A stretch of DNA of 64,000 nucleotides. Source: Leptospira bourretii. GTDB taxonomy: Bacteria > Spirochaetota > Leptospiria > Leptospirales > Leptospiraceae. Both the position numbers and the translations under genes were made by a program. The notes beneath the pieces were generated by a model. That model made no database searches. It worked only from the letters and a program-made list of their open reading frames with translations, and had not been told where the DNA came from. The stretch lies in contig NZ_RQFW01000016.1 of assembly GCF_004770145.1 (NCBI RefSeq), positions 62,001 through 126,000 on the forward strand, in the 5' to 3' direction. Below are positions 17,408-25,346 of the stretch, piece after piece; the first letter of the stretch is position 1; every line of letters begins with the position of its first letter.

Positions 17408-18694
17408 ATGTTCAAAACTCGTAAATCCCGCCTCTGGTTTTTTCTACTGATCGGACTCGTCGTTTTATCTTTTCTAAAACCAAAGGATGAAGGTTCCGCT
17501 TACCAAGAATATTATTTTGCCCTTAACCAAGAGTTAAAAACCAATGGTTTTGGAAAACCGGTTGTACTTTTGGACTTGGATCGGTTGGATGAAAATTTAT
17601 CTACACTTTCTAAAAACATACCACCACCCTTACACTATCGTATCGTTGTAAAGTCACTTCCTTCTTTGGATCTCCTTCGTTATATTACAAAAGCAACAAA
17701 AACAAATCGTCTTATGGTTTTCCACTCAGGTGACTTGGTGATGTTACTAGGTGATCGTGAATTTTCTTCCTTTGATATCCTTCTTGGAAAACCGATGCCA
17801 GTTCGTGCATTAGAAGATATTTACCTAAAAACAAAAGTAGATCGATTCCAGAAAATTCACTGGTTGGTTGATACAGAAACAAGGATGAATCAATACTTGG
17901 AGTTTGCAAAATCAAAAAATATAAAACTCAACCTTGTTTTGGAGATTGATATTGGCCTTCACAGGGGTGGATTTGTGAATCCAAAGGAAACAAATCAAAT
18001 TCTTGCTATCTTTCAGAACCATCAAAAAAACTTAGAGTTTGGTGGATTTATGGGTTACGAGCCACATGTCGCTTCCGTTCCAAATCTATTAGGTGATAAG
18101 AATGAAGCGATAGAAAAAGAGATTGGCTCCTCTTTGAAAAAATATGAAGGATTTGTTCAATCTGGTAAAGAATCATTTCCATCTTTGTTTGATAAAGAAT
18201 TACTTTTGAATGGTGGTGGAAGTAAAACGTATCGATTTTATCAAAAGAATCAAAATGTGGTCAATGATGTCTCTGTTGGTTCAGCACTTGTGATGCCGAC
18301 AGATTTTGATGTCAGTACACTTGTAGAACACAAACCTGCGTTTTTTATTGCAGCCCCTGTTTTGAAACGATTGGAAGGAACCACCATTCCCTTTTTAGAA
18401 TCCATTTCATTTTTATTTCCTTTCTGGAATCCAAACTTACAGGTGACTTATTTTATTTACGGTGGAGCTTATCTTGCCAAAAAAGAATCTCCCCAAGGGC
18501 TTTTTGACAATAACCTTTATGGTGTTAGTACAAACCAAGGGATCTTAAACGGAAGTTTGGCGACTGGCTTAAAACCAGATGACTATGTTTTTTTTCGTCC
18601 CACCCAAAGTGAAAAAGTAATGGCTGAAATGGGCGAAGTGATCCTTTTAAGAAAGGGAAAAATCATTGGAACTTGGAAGTGTTTTATCAACTAG
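17408..18694 (+). CDS. Membrane-anchored PLP enzyme, alanine racemase N-domain / DSD1-like
   Basis: Fold-type III pyridoxal-phosphate enzyme of the D-threonine aldolase / D-serine dehydratase-like group. From ATG 17408, the product has 428 residues: a basic stretch and one membrane segment (about 9-23), then the TIM-barrel with the PLP lysine Lys82 in YRIVVKSLPS, a LVLEIDIGLHRGGF block typical of the family, and a C-terminal beta domain. An upstream in-frame TTG (17324) is less likely because it has no ribosome-binding site, whereas GGAA precedes 17408. The membrane anchor is unusual for the family. Substrate unknown; racemase, aldolase or dehydratase activity is possible. Confidence 0.82.
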   Translation: MFKTRKSRLWFFLLIGLVVLSFLKPKDEGSAYQEYYFALNQELKTNGFGKPVVLLDLDRLDENLSTLSKNIPPPLHYRIVVKSLPSLDLLRYITKATKTNRLMVFHSGDLVMLLGDREFSSFDILLGKPMPVRALEDIYLKTKVDRFQKIHWLVDTETRMNQYLEFAKSKNIKLNLVLEIDIGLHRGGFVNPKETNQILAIFQNHQKNLEFGGFMGYEPHVASVPNLLGDKNEAIEKEIGSSLKKYEGFVQSGKESFPSLFDKELLLNGGGSKTYRFYQKNQNVVNDVSVGSALVMPTDFDVSTLVEHKPAFFIAAPVLKRLEGTTIPFLESISFLFPFWNPNLQVTYFIYGGAYLAKKESPQGLFDNNLYGVSTNQGILNGSLATGLKPDDYVFFRPTQSEKVMAEMGEVILLRKGKIIGTWKCFIN

Positions 18695-18718
18695 TATGCC
18701 AACGGTTGACATACTAGT
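18690..18718. terminator. Inverted repeat between convergent genes
   Basis: ACTAGTATG (18690-18698) and CATACTAGT (18710-18718) form a perfect 9-bp stem, extended inside by CAA/TTG. It spans the stop codon of the PLP enzyme and lies 30 bases from the convergent esterase stop. No T run on either side, so a bidirectional terminator is likely but not certain. Confidence 0.5.
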
Positions 18719-18747
18719 AATACTAATCAATATTGTAAGTTTTATCT

Positions 18748-19776
18748 TTATTTTGCGGTAAAAAATTCCCACATGAGATCGTTTGCTTTGATGGCCGTTG
18801 ATGGTGTGGCAGAGCCAAAGAAAAGTGAGGGTTTTTTGCCGCCAGGCCAAGAATGCCCTCCCGATTCGGTGACACAAAGTTTTACCTTCACACCATTTTT
18901 ACATTCATTGTATTCATCGCAAATGACACCTGGTTCGTCTAAGACTCGTTTGGGTGTAGGATTACACTGGTTGAATTGAACCCATTTATCTACTGATTTA
19001 GGAACAGAAACAAAATCAGTAACAAGTGATCTATCTTTGAAACTACTGCCTGCACCACCAAAAAAAAGAACTTTATCATCATCTTTTGCGTGAATATGCA
19101 ATACAGAAATTGGTTTGGAAGGATTACAGAAGATTGTATTATCAGTACCGGCAACGGTTGCGATTGCTGAAAGTTTATCTGTCATTTCGCATGCGAGGCG
19201 ATAGGTCATCATGGCTCCATTGGACATCCCGGTAGAATACACTTTGGATTTGTCAATGTGTAGTTGTTTGGTGGTATGGTTTAAGACTTCTTTGATAAAA
19301 CCAACATCGTCGATTTTTTTGTCACGCGCTTCCGCGCAACAATTCCCCGCATTCCATGTAGCAATTTTTCCAGATTTGTATTTACTATATCCATTTGGGA
19401 ATACGGCGATATGTCCATTTTCTTCTGATTTGGAAATTTGATGGTAATATTCTTCTTTAGATTGGATTTCCATATCACCGCCACCTCCATGTAAAACAAA
19501 AAGGAGGGGAGTTTCTTTGTTAGGTGAATATGATTTTGGAACATGCACTTTGTAATATCGAGGGATTCCGTCAAAAGAAAAAGTGAATGTATAATCACCT
19601 GGATTTTCGATTTTTTGGCTCAGATCGTTGGAAGCAATAGGTGCTGGTTTTTCTTCCATTTTTTTTTGGAAACGTTCTCGGATTTTACTACGCAACCAGC
19701 CGCGAGAACAAGAAGCGGTGGAAAAAATGAGGAGGATGGAAGACAAAACCAATAAGAATCTAGATTTTTGTTTCAT
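18748..19776 (-). CDS. Exported PHB-depolymerase/LpqC-type esterase, lipoprotein
   Basis: An alpha/beta-hydrolase of the polyhydroxybutyrate depolymerase / feruloyl esterase group. The 342-residue product has a lipoprotein signal (LLIFSTASC, Cys23), the oxyanion block LLFVLHGGGGD, nucleophile Ser185 in GMSNGAMM, the acid in HAKDDDKV and His in SGGHSWPGGK. AAGGGA six bases before the ATG fixes the start. It should hydrolyse an ester or short polyester outside the cytoplasmic membrane; which one cannot be read from sequence. Four cysteine-containing segments suggest disulfides. Confidence 0.88.
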   Translation of the reverse strand: MKQKSRFLLVLSSILLIFSTASCSRGWLRSKIRERFQKKMEEKPAPIASNDLSQKIENPGDYTFTFSFDGIPRYYKVHVPKSYSPNKETPLLFVLHGGGGDMEIQSKEEYYHQISKSEENGHIAVFPNGYSKYKSGKIATWNAGNCCAEARDKKIDDVGFIKEVLNHTTKQLHIDKSKVYSTGMSNGAMMTYRLACEMTDKLSAIATVAGTDNTIFCNPSKPISVLHIHAKDDDKVLFFGGAGSSFKDRSLVTDFVSVPKSVDKWVQFNQCNPTPKRVLDEPGVICDEYNECKNGVKVKLCVTESGGHSWPGGKKPSLFFGSATPSTAIKANDLMWEFFTAK

Positions 19777-19907
19777 AAACGTTCCCTTGTTACAGAAAGA
19801 TACGACCTGAAATTTTTAAAAAAAGTTCCAGGTGTTTTTACGTATATCCATTCAAAAATAGTAAGTTAGGCAAAGAAAAAATTAAAAAAATTTGTATCAT
19901 TATATTT

Positions 19908-20891
19908 TTACTCAATATCCAAATTTGCCAAAATTTCGAGAGAGTGGATTTTTTTATCTGTATCATAAATAGAGGTAACGGTCATTAACTCATCGGCTTT
20001 TGTTTCTTCTAAAACTTTTTGAATACCCTCTTTCACTGTATTTGGTGCTCCCACAACAGAATAAGATAACATTTGAGATGCCATTTGTTTTTCTTGTGGA
20101 GACCAATAGGAATCGATGTCTTCAATAGGAGGTGGAAAAGTACCTCTCCTATTTCGAAGTATCCGAGTAAAGGATTGTTGGGAACTTGTGAAAAGATGTT
20201 TCGCTTCTTTGTCCGTATCCGCCGCAATCACATTCACTCCTACCATCACATAAGGTTTGTCTAAATACCGGGAAGGTCGAAATTGTTTTCGATAAATACT
20301 AATGGCTTCCATCAAAGCACCTGGTGCAAAATGAGAAGCAAAGGCGTAGGGAAGTCCAAGGATTGCTGCAAGTTGAGCTCCAAACAAACTAGAACCTAAA
20401 ATCCAGACAGGAATATGAGTTCCCATCCCAGGAATAGCACGTATTTGTAATTGCTGATCATCATCTTCAAAATAAGCGAGAAGTTCTTTGACATCTTCCG
20501 GGAACGATTGTGCACTCATGGCATCACGTCTTAACGCGCGTAAGGTGAGTTGGTCAGTTCCGGGAGCACGACCAAGACCTAAATCAATCCTTCCTGGATA
20601 TAAACTTTCTAAGGTTCCGAATTGTTCTGCAATGACAAGAGGGGAATGATTTGGTAACATGATCCCTCCGGCGCCAATGCGTATACTTTTGGTATGTCCT
20701 GCTAAATGACCGATGACAACAGAGGTAGCTGCACTTGCGATGGATGGGAAGTTATGGTGTTCCGCAACCCAAATACGATGGTAACCCAAACTCTCTGCCA
20801 CTTTTGCCACTCGAACGGAATTCGCCAAAGCTTCCTTTGCGGTATTTCCTTCATTGATAAATACTAAATCGAGAATTGAAAATTTTGCCAT
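19908..20891 (-). CDS. LLM-class flavin-dependent oxidoreductase
   Basis: Luciferase-like monooxygenase of the single-subunit group often annotated as a MsnO8/YhbW-type oxidoreductase: [19 protein letters not shown] at the N-terminus, [26 protein letters not shown] and the flavin-loop block [12 protein letters not shown]. Length 327 residues from the ATG at 20891, which matches the family N-terminus; a GTG at 20921 would add ten residues. It would use reduced FMN and oxygen on an unknown substrate in the cytoplasm. It stands alone, divergent from an AraC regulator. Confidence 0.9.
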   Translation of the reverse strand: MAKFSILDLVFINEGNTAKEALANSVRVAKVAESLGYHRIWVAEHHNFPSIASAATSVVIGHLAGHTKSIRIGAGGIMLPNHSPLVIAEQFGTLESLYPGRIDLGLGRAPGTDQLTLRALRRDAMSAQSFPEDVKELLAYFEDDDQQLQIRAIPGMGTHIPVWILGSSLFGAQLAAILGLPYAFASHFAPGALMEAISIYRKQFRPSRYLDKPYVMVGVNVIAADTDKEAKHLFTSSQQSFTRILRNRRGTFPPPIEDIDSYWSPQEKQMASQMLSYSVVGAPNTVKEGIQKVLEETKADELMTVTSIYDTDKKIHSLEILANLDIE

Positions 20892-21143
20892 TAAGAACAC
20901 ATTCCCTTTTTGCTCTCTCACGTGTAAATGGGTAAAAAAGGAAAATCATGTTTTATCGAAAAAAAATAAATACATCTGTTATGTGAGATTTTTATTTTGT
21001 GGTGCTCATTGATAAAAAAATATTCCAAAGAGTTAAAATATAAGTCTAAGTAATTCGTAGACTAAGGTTTTCACTTCTTTTGATTTTTTCATGAGAAGTT
21101 ACCAATCAAAGGTTTGCAGTAAGATAGTTTGAATTAAGATTGA

Positions 21144-21917
21144 ATGAAAGTTTGGAACCCTAACTTAAGTCCGAAGGAAAGATCACTCATCCAATCTGTA
21201 TATGTATTTGAATCCACCCATGGAGAGAAATATAAACTTCCTTTTTATGCAGATGGATTTCCTGGAATTGTATTTTTTCATTCCGAAAAACCTGTGACGG
21301 TTTTTGTTGGATCGGAATCCAAAGTAATGGATCCAGTATTTGTCTATGGGCAGACCATTTACCCCATACAAATTGAAATCGAAGGTCCTTTTTTCTTTGT
21401 GATGGTCCAACTCCTTCCTGCAGTTGTAGAAACAGCTTTGGGCATTCCTGTTCTTGAGCTAACCAATTCTTGTTGGACAATCCCTAAGTTCGAGTGGAAT
21501 TTTGAACCTAATTTCAGTTTGGCGATTGACGAGTTTTCTTCTTCTTTGGCAACCCAAGCATTACTGAATTTTATTCTCGAAAAAGGAAAGAAGTTTCGTC
21601 CAGATCCGGTTTTGTTTGTTTGTATCGAAGAAATTTTAGAGAAAAAAGGGAACTGTGAAATCGGGAAGTTATCCAAAAAACATGGACTTTCTGAAAGAAC
21701 ACTGCAAAGGCGATTCCAAAACTATGTAGGTCTTACCCCAAAACAGTTCTCAACCATCATTCGGTTTCAATCTAGTCTAAATGAAATAAATACTGACAAC
21801 AAATTTAGTCTCACTGATATAGCATATGTTAGTGGGTATTCGGACCAATCTCATTTTATTCGCCAATTCAAATCCTTTACTAAACAAAAACCATTTCAAT
21901 TCAGAGAAAAAATCTAA
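21144..21917 (+). CDS. AraC-family transcriptional regulator
   Basis: A 257-residue regulator with an N-terminal cupin-like domain of the DUF6597 type (about 1-130, PFYADGFPGIVFFHSEKPV) and a C-terminal double helix-turn-helix (about 155-255: LSERTLQRRFQNYVGLTPKQ, then LTDIAYVSGYSDQSHFIRQF). It begins the pair with the NmrA-like gene three bases downstream, which is its probable target or partner. An inverted repeat (21041-21065) lies in the upstream region. No ribosome-binding site is evident before the ATG. Confidence 0.92.
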   Translation: MKVWNPNLSPKERSLIQSVYVFESTHGEKYKLPFYADGFPGIVFFHSEKPVTVFVGSESKVMDPVFVYGQTIYPIQIEIEGPFFFVMVQLLPAVVETALGIPVLELTNSCWTIPKFEWNFEPNFSLAIDEFSSSLATQALLNFILEKGKKFRPDPVLFVCIEEILEKKGNCEIGKLSKKHGLSERTLQRRFQNYVGLTPKQFSTIIRFQSSLNEINTDNKFSLTDIAYVSGYSDQSHFIRQFKSFTKQKPFQFREKI

Positions 21918-21971
21918 ACTTTGTCGGGTTTGTTCAATTTTTCTTTTCCCGTTTCTTGTATTCTTTATCTT

Positions 21972-22808
21972 ATGAAACCAAAAACACTTATCATTGGATC
22001 CAGTGGAAAAACTGGATCACGAATTCTATCAAAACTCAAACAAGCGGGTTATCCAGTTCAATTGGGATCAAGAAAGGCGGAACCATCCTTTGATTGGGAA
22101 AATCCAGAAAATTGGGAAGAGACACTCCAAGGAATCGATCAAGTTTACATTAGTTTCCAACCAGATTTGGCAGTGCCATCTTCTTTGAAGGCGATCCAAT
22201 CCTTGGTGCAAGTTTGTCAAAAAAACAAAGTGAAACGTCTTGTTTTGTTATCAGGTAGAGGAGAACCTGAAGCAAAAGTTTGCGAACAAGTGGTACAAAA
22301 CTCAGGTTTAGAATGGACCATCCTTCGGTCGAGTTGGTTCTTACAAAATTTTAGCGAAGGGATGTTTCTTGAACCAATTTTGGAAGGTAAAGTTTTATTT
22401 CCTAAGGTAGCAGCCAAAGAACCATTTGTGGATTTGGATGATCTTAGTGAACTTGCCTTTGCCTCTCTTGTCACAGACAAACATAAAAATAAACTGTATG
22501 AGCTGACAGGTCCAGAACTAGTTAGTTTTAAAGATGTTTTCAATACAATAGCAGAAGTCACAAACCAATCGATAGAATTCGAAGAACTTCCGTTAGATGA
22601 TTATTTGTTAACTTTAAAGGAATTTGGGCTTCCAGAAGATGTTTTATGGTTAATCGATTATTTGTTTCGCACCGTCCTTGATGGAAGGAATGAATCAGTC
22701 GTAAGCGATTTGGAGCTGGCACTAGGCAGAAAACCAAAAGATTTTCAAACCTATGCCAAAGAAACTGCCAAATCAGGAATTTGGAAAATGCCAGAAAGAG
22801 TCAGTTAA
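21972..22808 (+). CDS. NmrA-like NAD(P)-binding protein
   Basis: Atypical short-chain dehydrogenase of the NmrA / ergot-alkaloid-type group. From ATG 21972, the 278-residue product begins with the dinucleotide motif LIIGSSGKTGSRIL (the GxxGxxG type) and continues with VKRLVLLSGRGEPEA, LEWTILRSSWFLQNF and a substrate domain. The catalytic Tyr-Lys pair is not obvious, so it may be a redox sensor or a quinone reductase-like enzyme. A TTG at 21921 would add 17 unlikely residues. Probably co-transcribed with the AraC gene; its end is two bases from the convergent glycosidase gene. Confidence 0.88.
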   Translation: MKPKTLIIGSSGKTGSRILSKLKQAGYPVQLGSRKAEPSFDWENPENWEETLQGIDQVYISFQPDLAVPSSLKAIQSLVQVCQKNKVKRLVLLSGRGEPEAKVCEQVVQNSGLEWTILRSSWFLQNFSEGMFLEPILEGKVLFPKVAAKEPFVDLDDLSELAFASLVTDKHKNKLYELTGPELVSFKDVFNTIAEVTNQSIEFEELPLDDYLLTLKEFGLPEDVLWLIDYLFRTVLDGRNESVVSDLELALGRKPKDFQTYAKETAKSGIWKMPERVS

Positions 22809-22810
22809 CT

Positions 22811-24922
22811 TTAATTTGATGATTCGGCGGGGTATCCGCCGTATGTCATCTTTCCTGTTAAATAGATCGGACTTTTTTGTTCTAAGAGAACTCGCTTGTT
22901 GAGTTTGGACTGGATCTCCATCAATGTTTGTAAGGAATACGATGTACTTCCCCCATCCACAACTAAAACATAATGGTAAGAAGAGTTTGGATTTTCATCT
23001 AAGTCCAAATCATCCCATACATGTAAAATATTTCCCGAACCAACCTCTCGATTTCGATCGGGAGTGATGATGGCTTCATTGATTTCTTGGTTAGGGGTTG
23101 TTGGCAATGATTGGTTGTAGATTTTTTTTTCCGAAACTAAGATCGCCTTTGTCGGGTCAAAATGAGAAGGAAGATAAATCTCCGTGGGTGCATCCGAAAA
23201 CCTTCCTTTCCATACGACGAACTGAAATCGTTTCCCTACAAAGTATTTTGGTTCCGAATCTCCTGGTTTGATTGTCGCCCAAGAAAATACATTGTTCCAA
23301 GTATCATATCCAACCGTATTATAGTGACTACTGATGATCCGGCCTTGTGACTTGCGTAGGTAACCTCGTTCGATGGTATGGTTGTTTACGTTGAAACTAG
23401 TTCCATAATTTCCTACCACAGAAAAATCTTCTTCATTCCATGCATCTTTTGTGGTAATAAGTTTATTCGGATTTCCATTCATATATTCTGCATGGTTGTT
23501 GTAATAATAATCCCAGTGCCACTGTGTTCCTGATACAATGGGATTGTAAAAATCGACAAACCTAGATTTAGAACTTTGGTTTCCATCTGAAATTTCCATC
23601 GCTTGGTAAACAGCACTGATCATTCTTGGAGTGTCTTTTGCTCCTGTGCCTTTGAGCCACATTCCAAATTCACTAAGAAAGGCGGGGATTTTTAAAAACC
23701 GAGATTCCTTTCTGATTTCATCTATATATTTGAAATAGGTTGCGTTATCAATTCCTGTCAGATCTGTTCCCATACGACCTGCGTCATAGAAGTGAGAGTT
23801 AAAAACAAATCCAGGGCCTGGTGGTGAAAGTAAATGGCCACCTCCTGTTGCGGGTGCAATCGCCGAACCAATGTTTGTATTCCAAAATACTAGTGGTTCT
23901 GCAAATACCCATTTGTTTTCCCATCCATTTTGATTTAAAATGGTTCGGATCTTTTTGTAAAATGGCCATAACTTTTGATTGTCCCACTGAGCTGGTGTGA
24001 ATCCTTCCATTCCCCCATCCACTGGTTCATTAAATGGGTCAAGTCCGAGTATGTAAGAAAATTCTTCAGCACTTAGTTTTTCTTTGAGATAGGCTGATGT
24101 TTTTTCGATTTGCCAAAGAAACTCTGTCTGCATATTTTTAGTTCCGGAACTTGTGGAGAGAGGGGCATTGTTCCAAAAATTGCGAAAGGCTCGCCGCACC
24201 GCTTCATTTGTTAAATTGTTTTGGCTCCAACTGGCACAAATAAATCCACAGTATTCTGTTGGATAACTTCCACCTTTTGTGATCCAAGCAGGTGCGCCGT
24301 TTCCAGTATGCCAAGAGTTTTTATTAAAGAGATGGCGTGAAAATAAATCTTGGTGGTAGTCAAGAAGGATGTACATTCGTTTGGCAGTTGCTTTTTTGAT
24401 TTGGTTTATAACAGCATCTAGGTAGTTATAATCGATAGTGTCCACAGCAGGATGGACTCCTTCCCAAGCAATCGTATAACGAATGATATTTGATCCTGTG
24501 GTTTTTCCGAGCCTCGTAAATGCAATCTCAGCATCAGATTCATTGGCAAAAGGTTTGAATCCATGTTGTGCGAGTTTCATATTTCCCGAAATATTAAAGC
24601 CTCGGAAACTGACCTCACGTCCAAGTCCATCCACAAAAATTTGGTCTGTAAACTGGTTATATGTTTTATCCGAAATCAAAATTTCCCTTTCTTGGGATGT
24701 GAGGCTGTAATCCAAACTATGGGAAGAATTTGTTGTATTACTTGCCTTTGACAATCCTAAGGAATGATCTTCAGTGTTTCCTGTTTGCCTATCTCCACCT
24801 GATGATAGTAATGTGAGAATGTTTGACTCGGAATCTTTTGCCGGAGCACAAGCAAGAGTGCTGAGTAAAAAAAAGCAGGTAAGGGCGGAGCCTAGGGTGT
24901 TTAGTTTCCGGTTTGGTTTCAT
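22811..24922 (-). CDS. Endoglycoceramidase-like GH5 glycosidase, lipoprotein
   Basis: Glycoside hydrolase family 5 enzyme closest to endoglycoceramidases, which release the glycan from glycosphingolipids leaving ceramide. The 703-residue product has a lipoprotein signal (LLSTLACAPAKD, Cys25), FVDGLGREVSFRGFNIS at the barrel start, acid/base Glu299 in LDPFNEP and nucleophile Glu418 in FLSEFGMW, followed by a beta-sandwich C-terminal domain. GAGGAATT before the ATG is a good ribosome-binding site. It is divergent from a neutral ceramidase, which uses the other product; this strongly supports the substrate call over plain cellulase. Exact substrate is inferred. Confidence 0.88.
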   Translation of the reverse strand: MKPNRKLNTLGSALTCFFLLSTLACAPAKDSESNILTLLSSGGDRQTGNTEDHSLGLSKASNTTNSSHSLDYSLTSQEREILISDKTYNQFTDQIFVDGLGREVSFRGFNISGNMKLAQHGFKPFANESDAEIAFTRLGKTTGSNIIRYTIAWEGVHPAVDTIDYNYLDAVINQIKKATAKRMYILLDYHQDLFSRHLFNKNSWHTGNGAPAWITKGGSYPTEYCGFICASWSQNNLTNEAVRRAFRNFWNNAPLSTSSGTKNMQTEFLWQIEKTSAYLKEKLSAEEFSYILGLDPFNEPVDGGMEGFTPAQWDNQKLWPFYKKIRTILNQNGWENKWVFAEPLVFWNTNIGSAIAPATGGGHLLSPPGPGFVFNSHFYDAGRMGTDLTGIDNATYFKYIDEIRKESRFLKIPAFLSEFGMWLKGTGAKDTPRMISAVYQAMEISDGNQSSKSRFVDFYNPIVSGTQWHWDYYYNNHAEYMNGNPNKLITTKDAWNEEDFSVVGNYGTSFNVNNHTIERGYLRKSQGRIISSHYNTVGYDTWNNVFSWATIKPGDSEPKYFVGKRFQFVVWKGRFSDAPTEIYLPSHFDPTKAILVSEKKIYNQSLPTTPNQEINEAIITPDRNREVGSGNILHVWDDLDLDENPNSSYHYVLVVDGGSTSYSLQTLMEIQSKLNKRVLLEQKSPIYLTGKMTYGGYPAESSN

Positions 24923-24977
24923 AATTCCTCGTTTGGCATTCCTTGGGGAATGGCTTTGGCCAGTTGCCTCACACTAG

Positions 24978-25027
24978 CCGACATTTGTCGATTAAAAAAT
25001 TTGACACTAAATTTCCATAAATATGCA
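24978..25027 (+). promoter_or_regulatory. Promoter module copy A: palindrome plus TTGACA
   Basis: CCGACATTTGTCGA (24978-24991) is a 6-2-6 palindrome with one mismatch. Nine bases on comes a consensus -35 hexamer TTGACA (25001-25006); a possible -10, TATGCA, is at 25022-25027. Seventeen of eighteen bases from the palindrome through ATTAAA match copy B. Orientation is toward the ceramidase gene. Confidence 0.6.
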
Positions 25028-25200
25028 ATAGAGAAATCCAAATTCGAAAAAAGTACCTGGGTGCAAAGAGAAAGTGACTTACCTTTTTCCCCCAAGAGAG
25101 TTTTACACCTAATTCCATCCTATTTTCCGTCCAATCTGTCCGATTCTTGTGGAATTTACCTTACCTTTGTAGCGGAAACCTGAACACTGCTCTATAAAAA

Positions 25201-25251
25201 TCGACATGTGTCGATTAAATATCTTGCCATATTTTTAACACTGTTTAGACT
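25201..25251 (+). promoter_or_regulatory. Promoter module copy B: palindrome plus TTGCCA
   Basis: TCGACATGTGTCGA (25201-25214) is a perfect 6-2-6 palindrome. Again nine bases on is a -35-like TTGCCA (25224-25229), then TAGACT (25246-25251) after 16 bases as -10. The leader to the ceramidase ATG would be about 90 bases. A palindrome centred some 16 bases above the -35 suits an activator or a repressor. Confidence 0.6.
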
Positions 25252-25346
25252 TATAAACCGAATTTGGTTTTGGATCGGCCTTGGCCCCGAGAGGAAACCC
25301 AAGCGAAAAACTGTTTTATTTAGAAATTTAGATTCGGAGAAAGTAT

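Larger units (their letters stand above)
24923..25346. other. Divergent promoter region of the glycosidase and ceramidase genes
   Basis: These 424 bases hold no gene of their own. They contain two copies of one promoter-like module, described separately at 24978-25027 and 25201-25251. The stretch between (25030-25200) shows nothing further that I can name. Confidence 0.6.

Noticed and set aside
21041..21065. Inverted repeat resembling PerR box halves upstream of the AraC gene
   Set aside because: The TAAGTCTA and TAGACTAA halves face the wrong way and are nine bases apart, so they do not fit TTAGA-N5-TCTAA.
22811..24922. Plain cellulase reading of the GH5 gene
   Set aside because: The N-terminal and acid/base blocks are closer to endoglycoceramidases and the divergent neighbour is a ceramidase, so a glycosphingolipid substrate is more likely.
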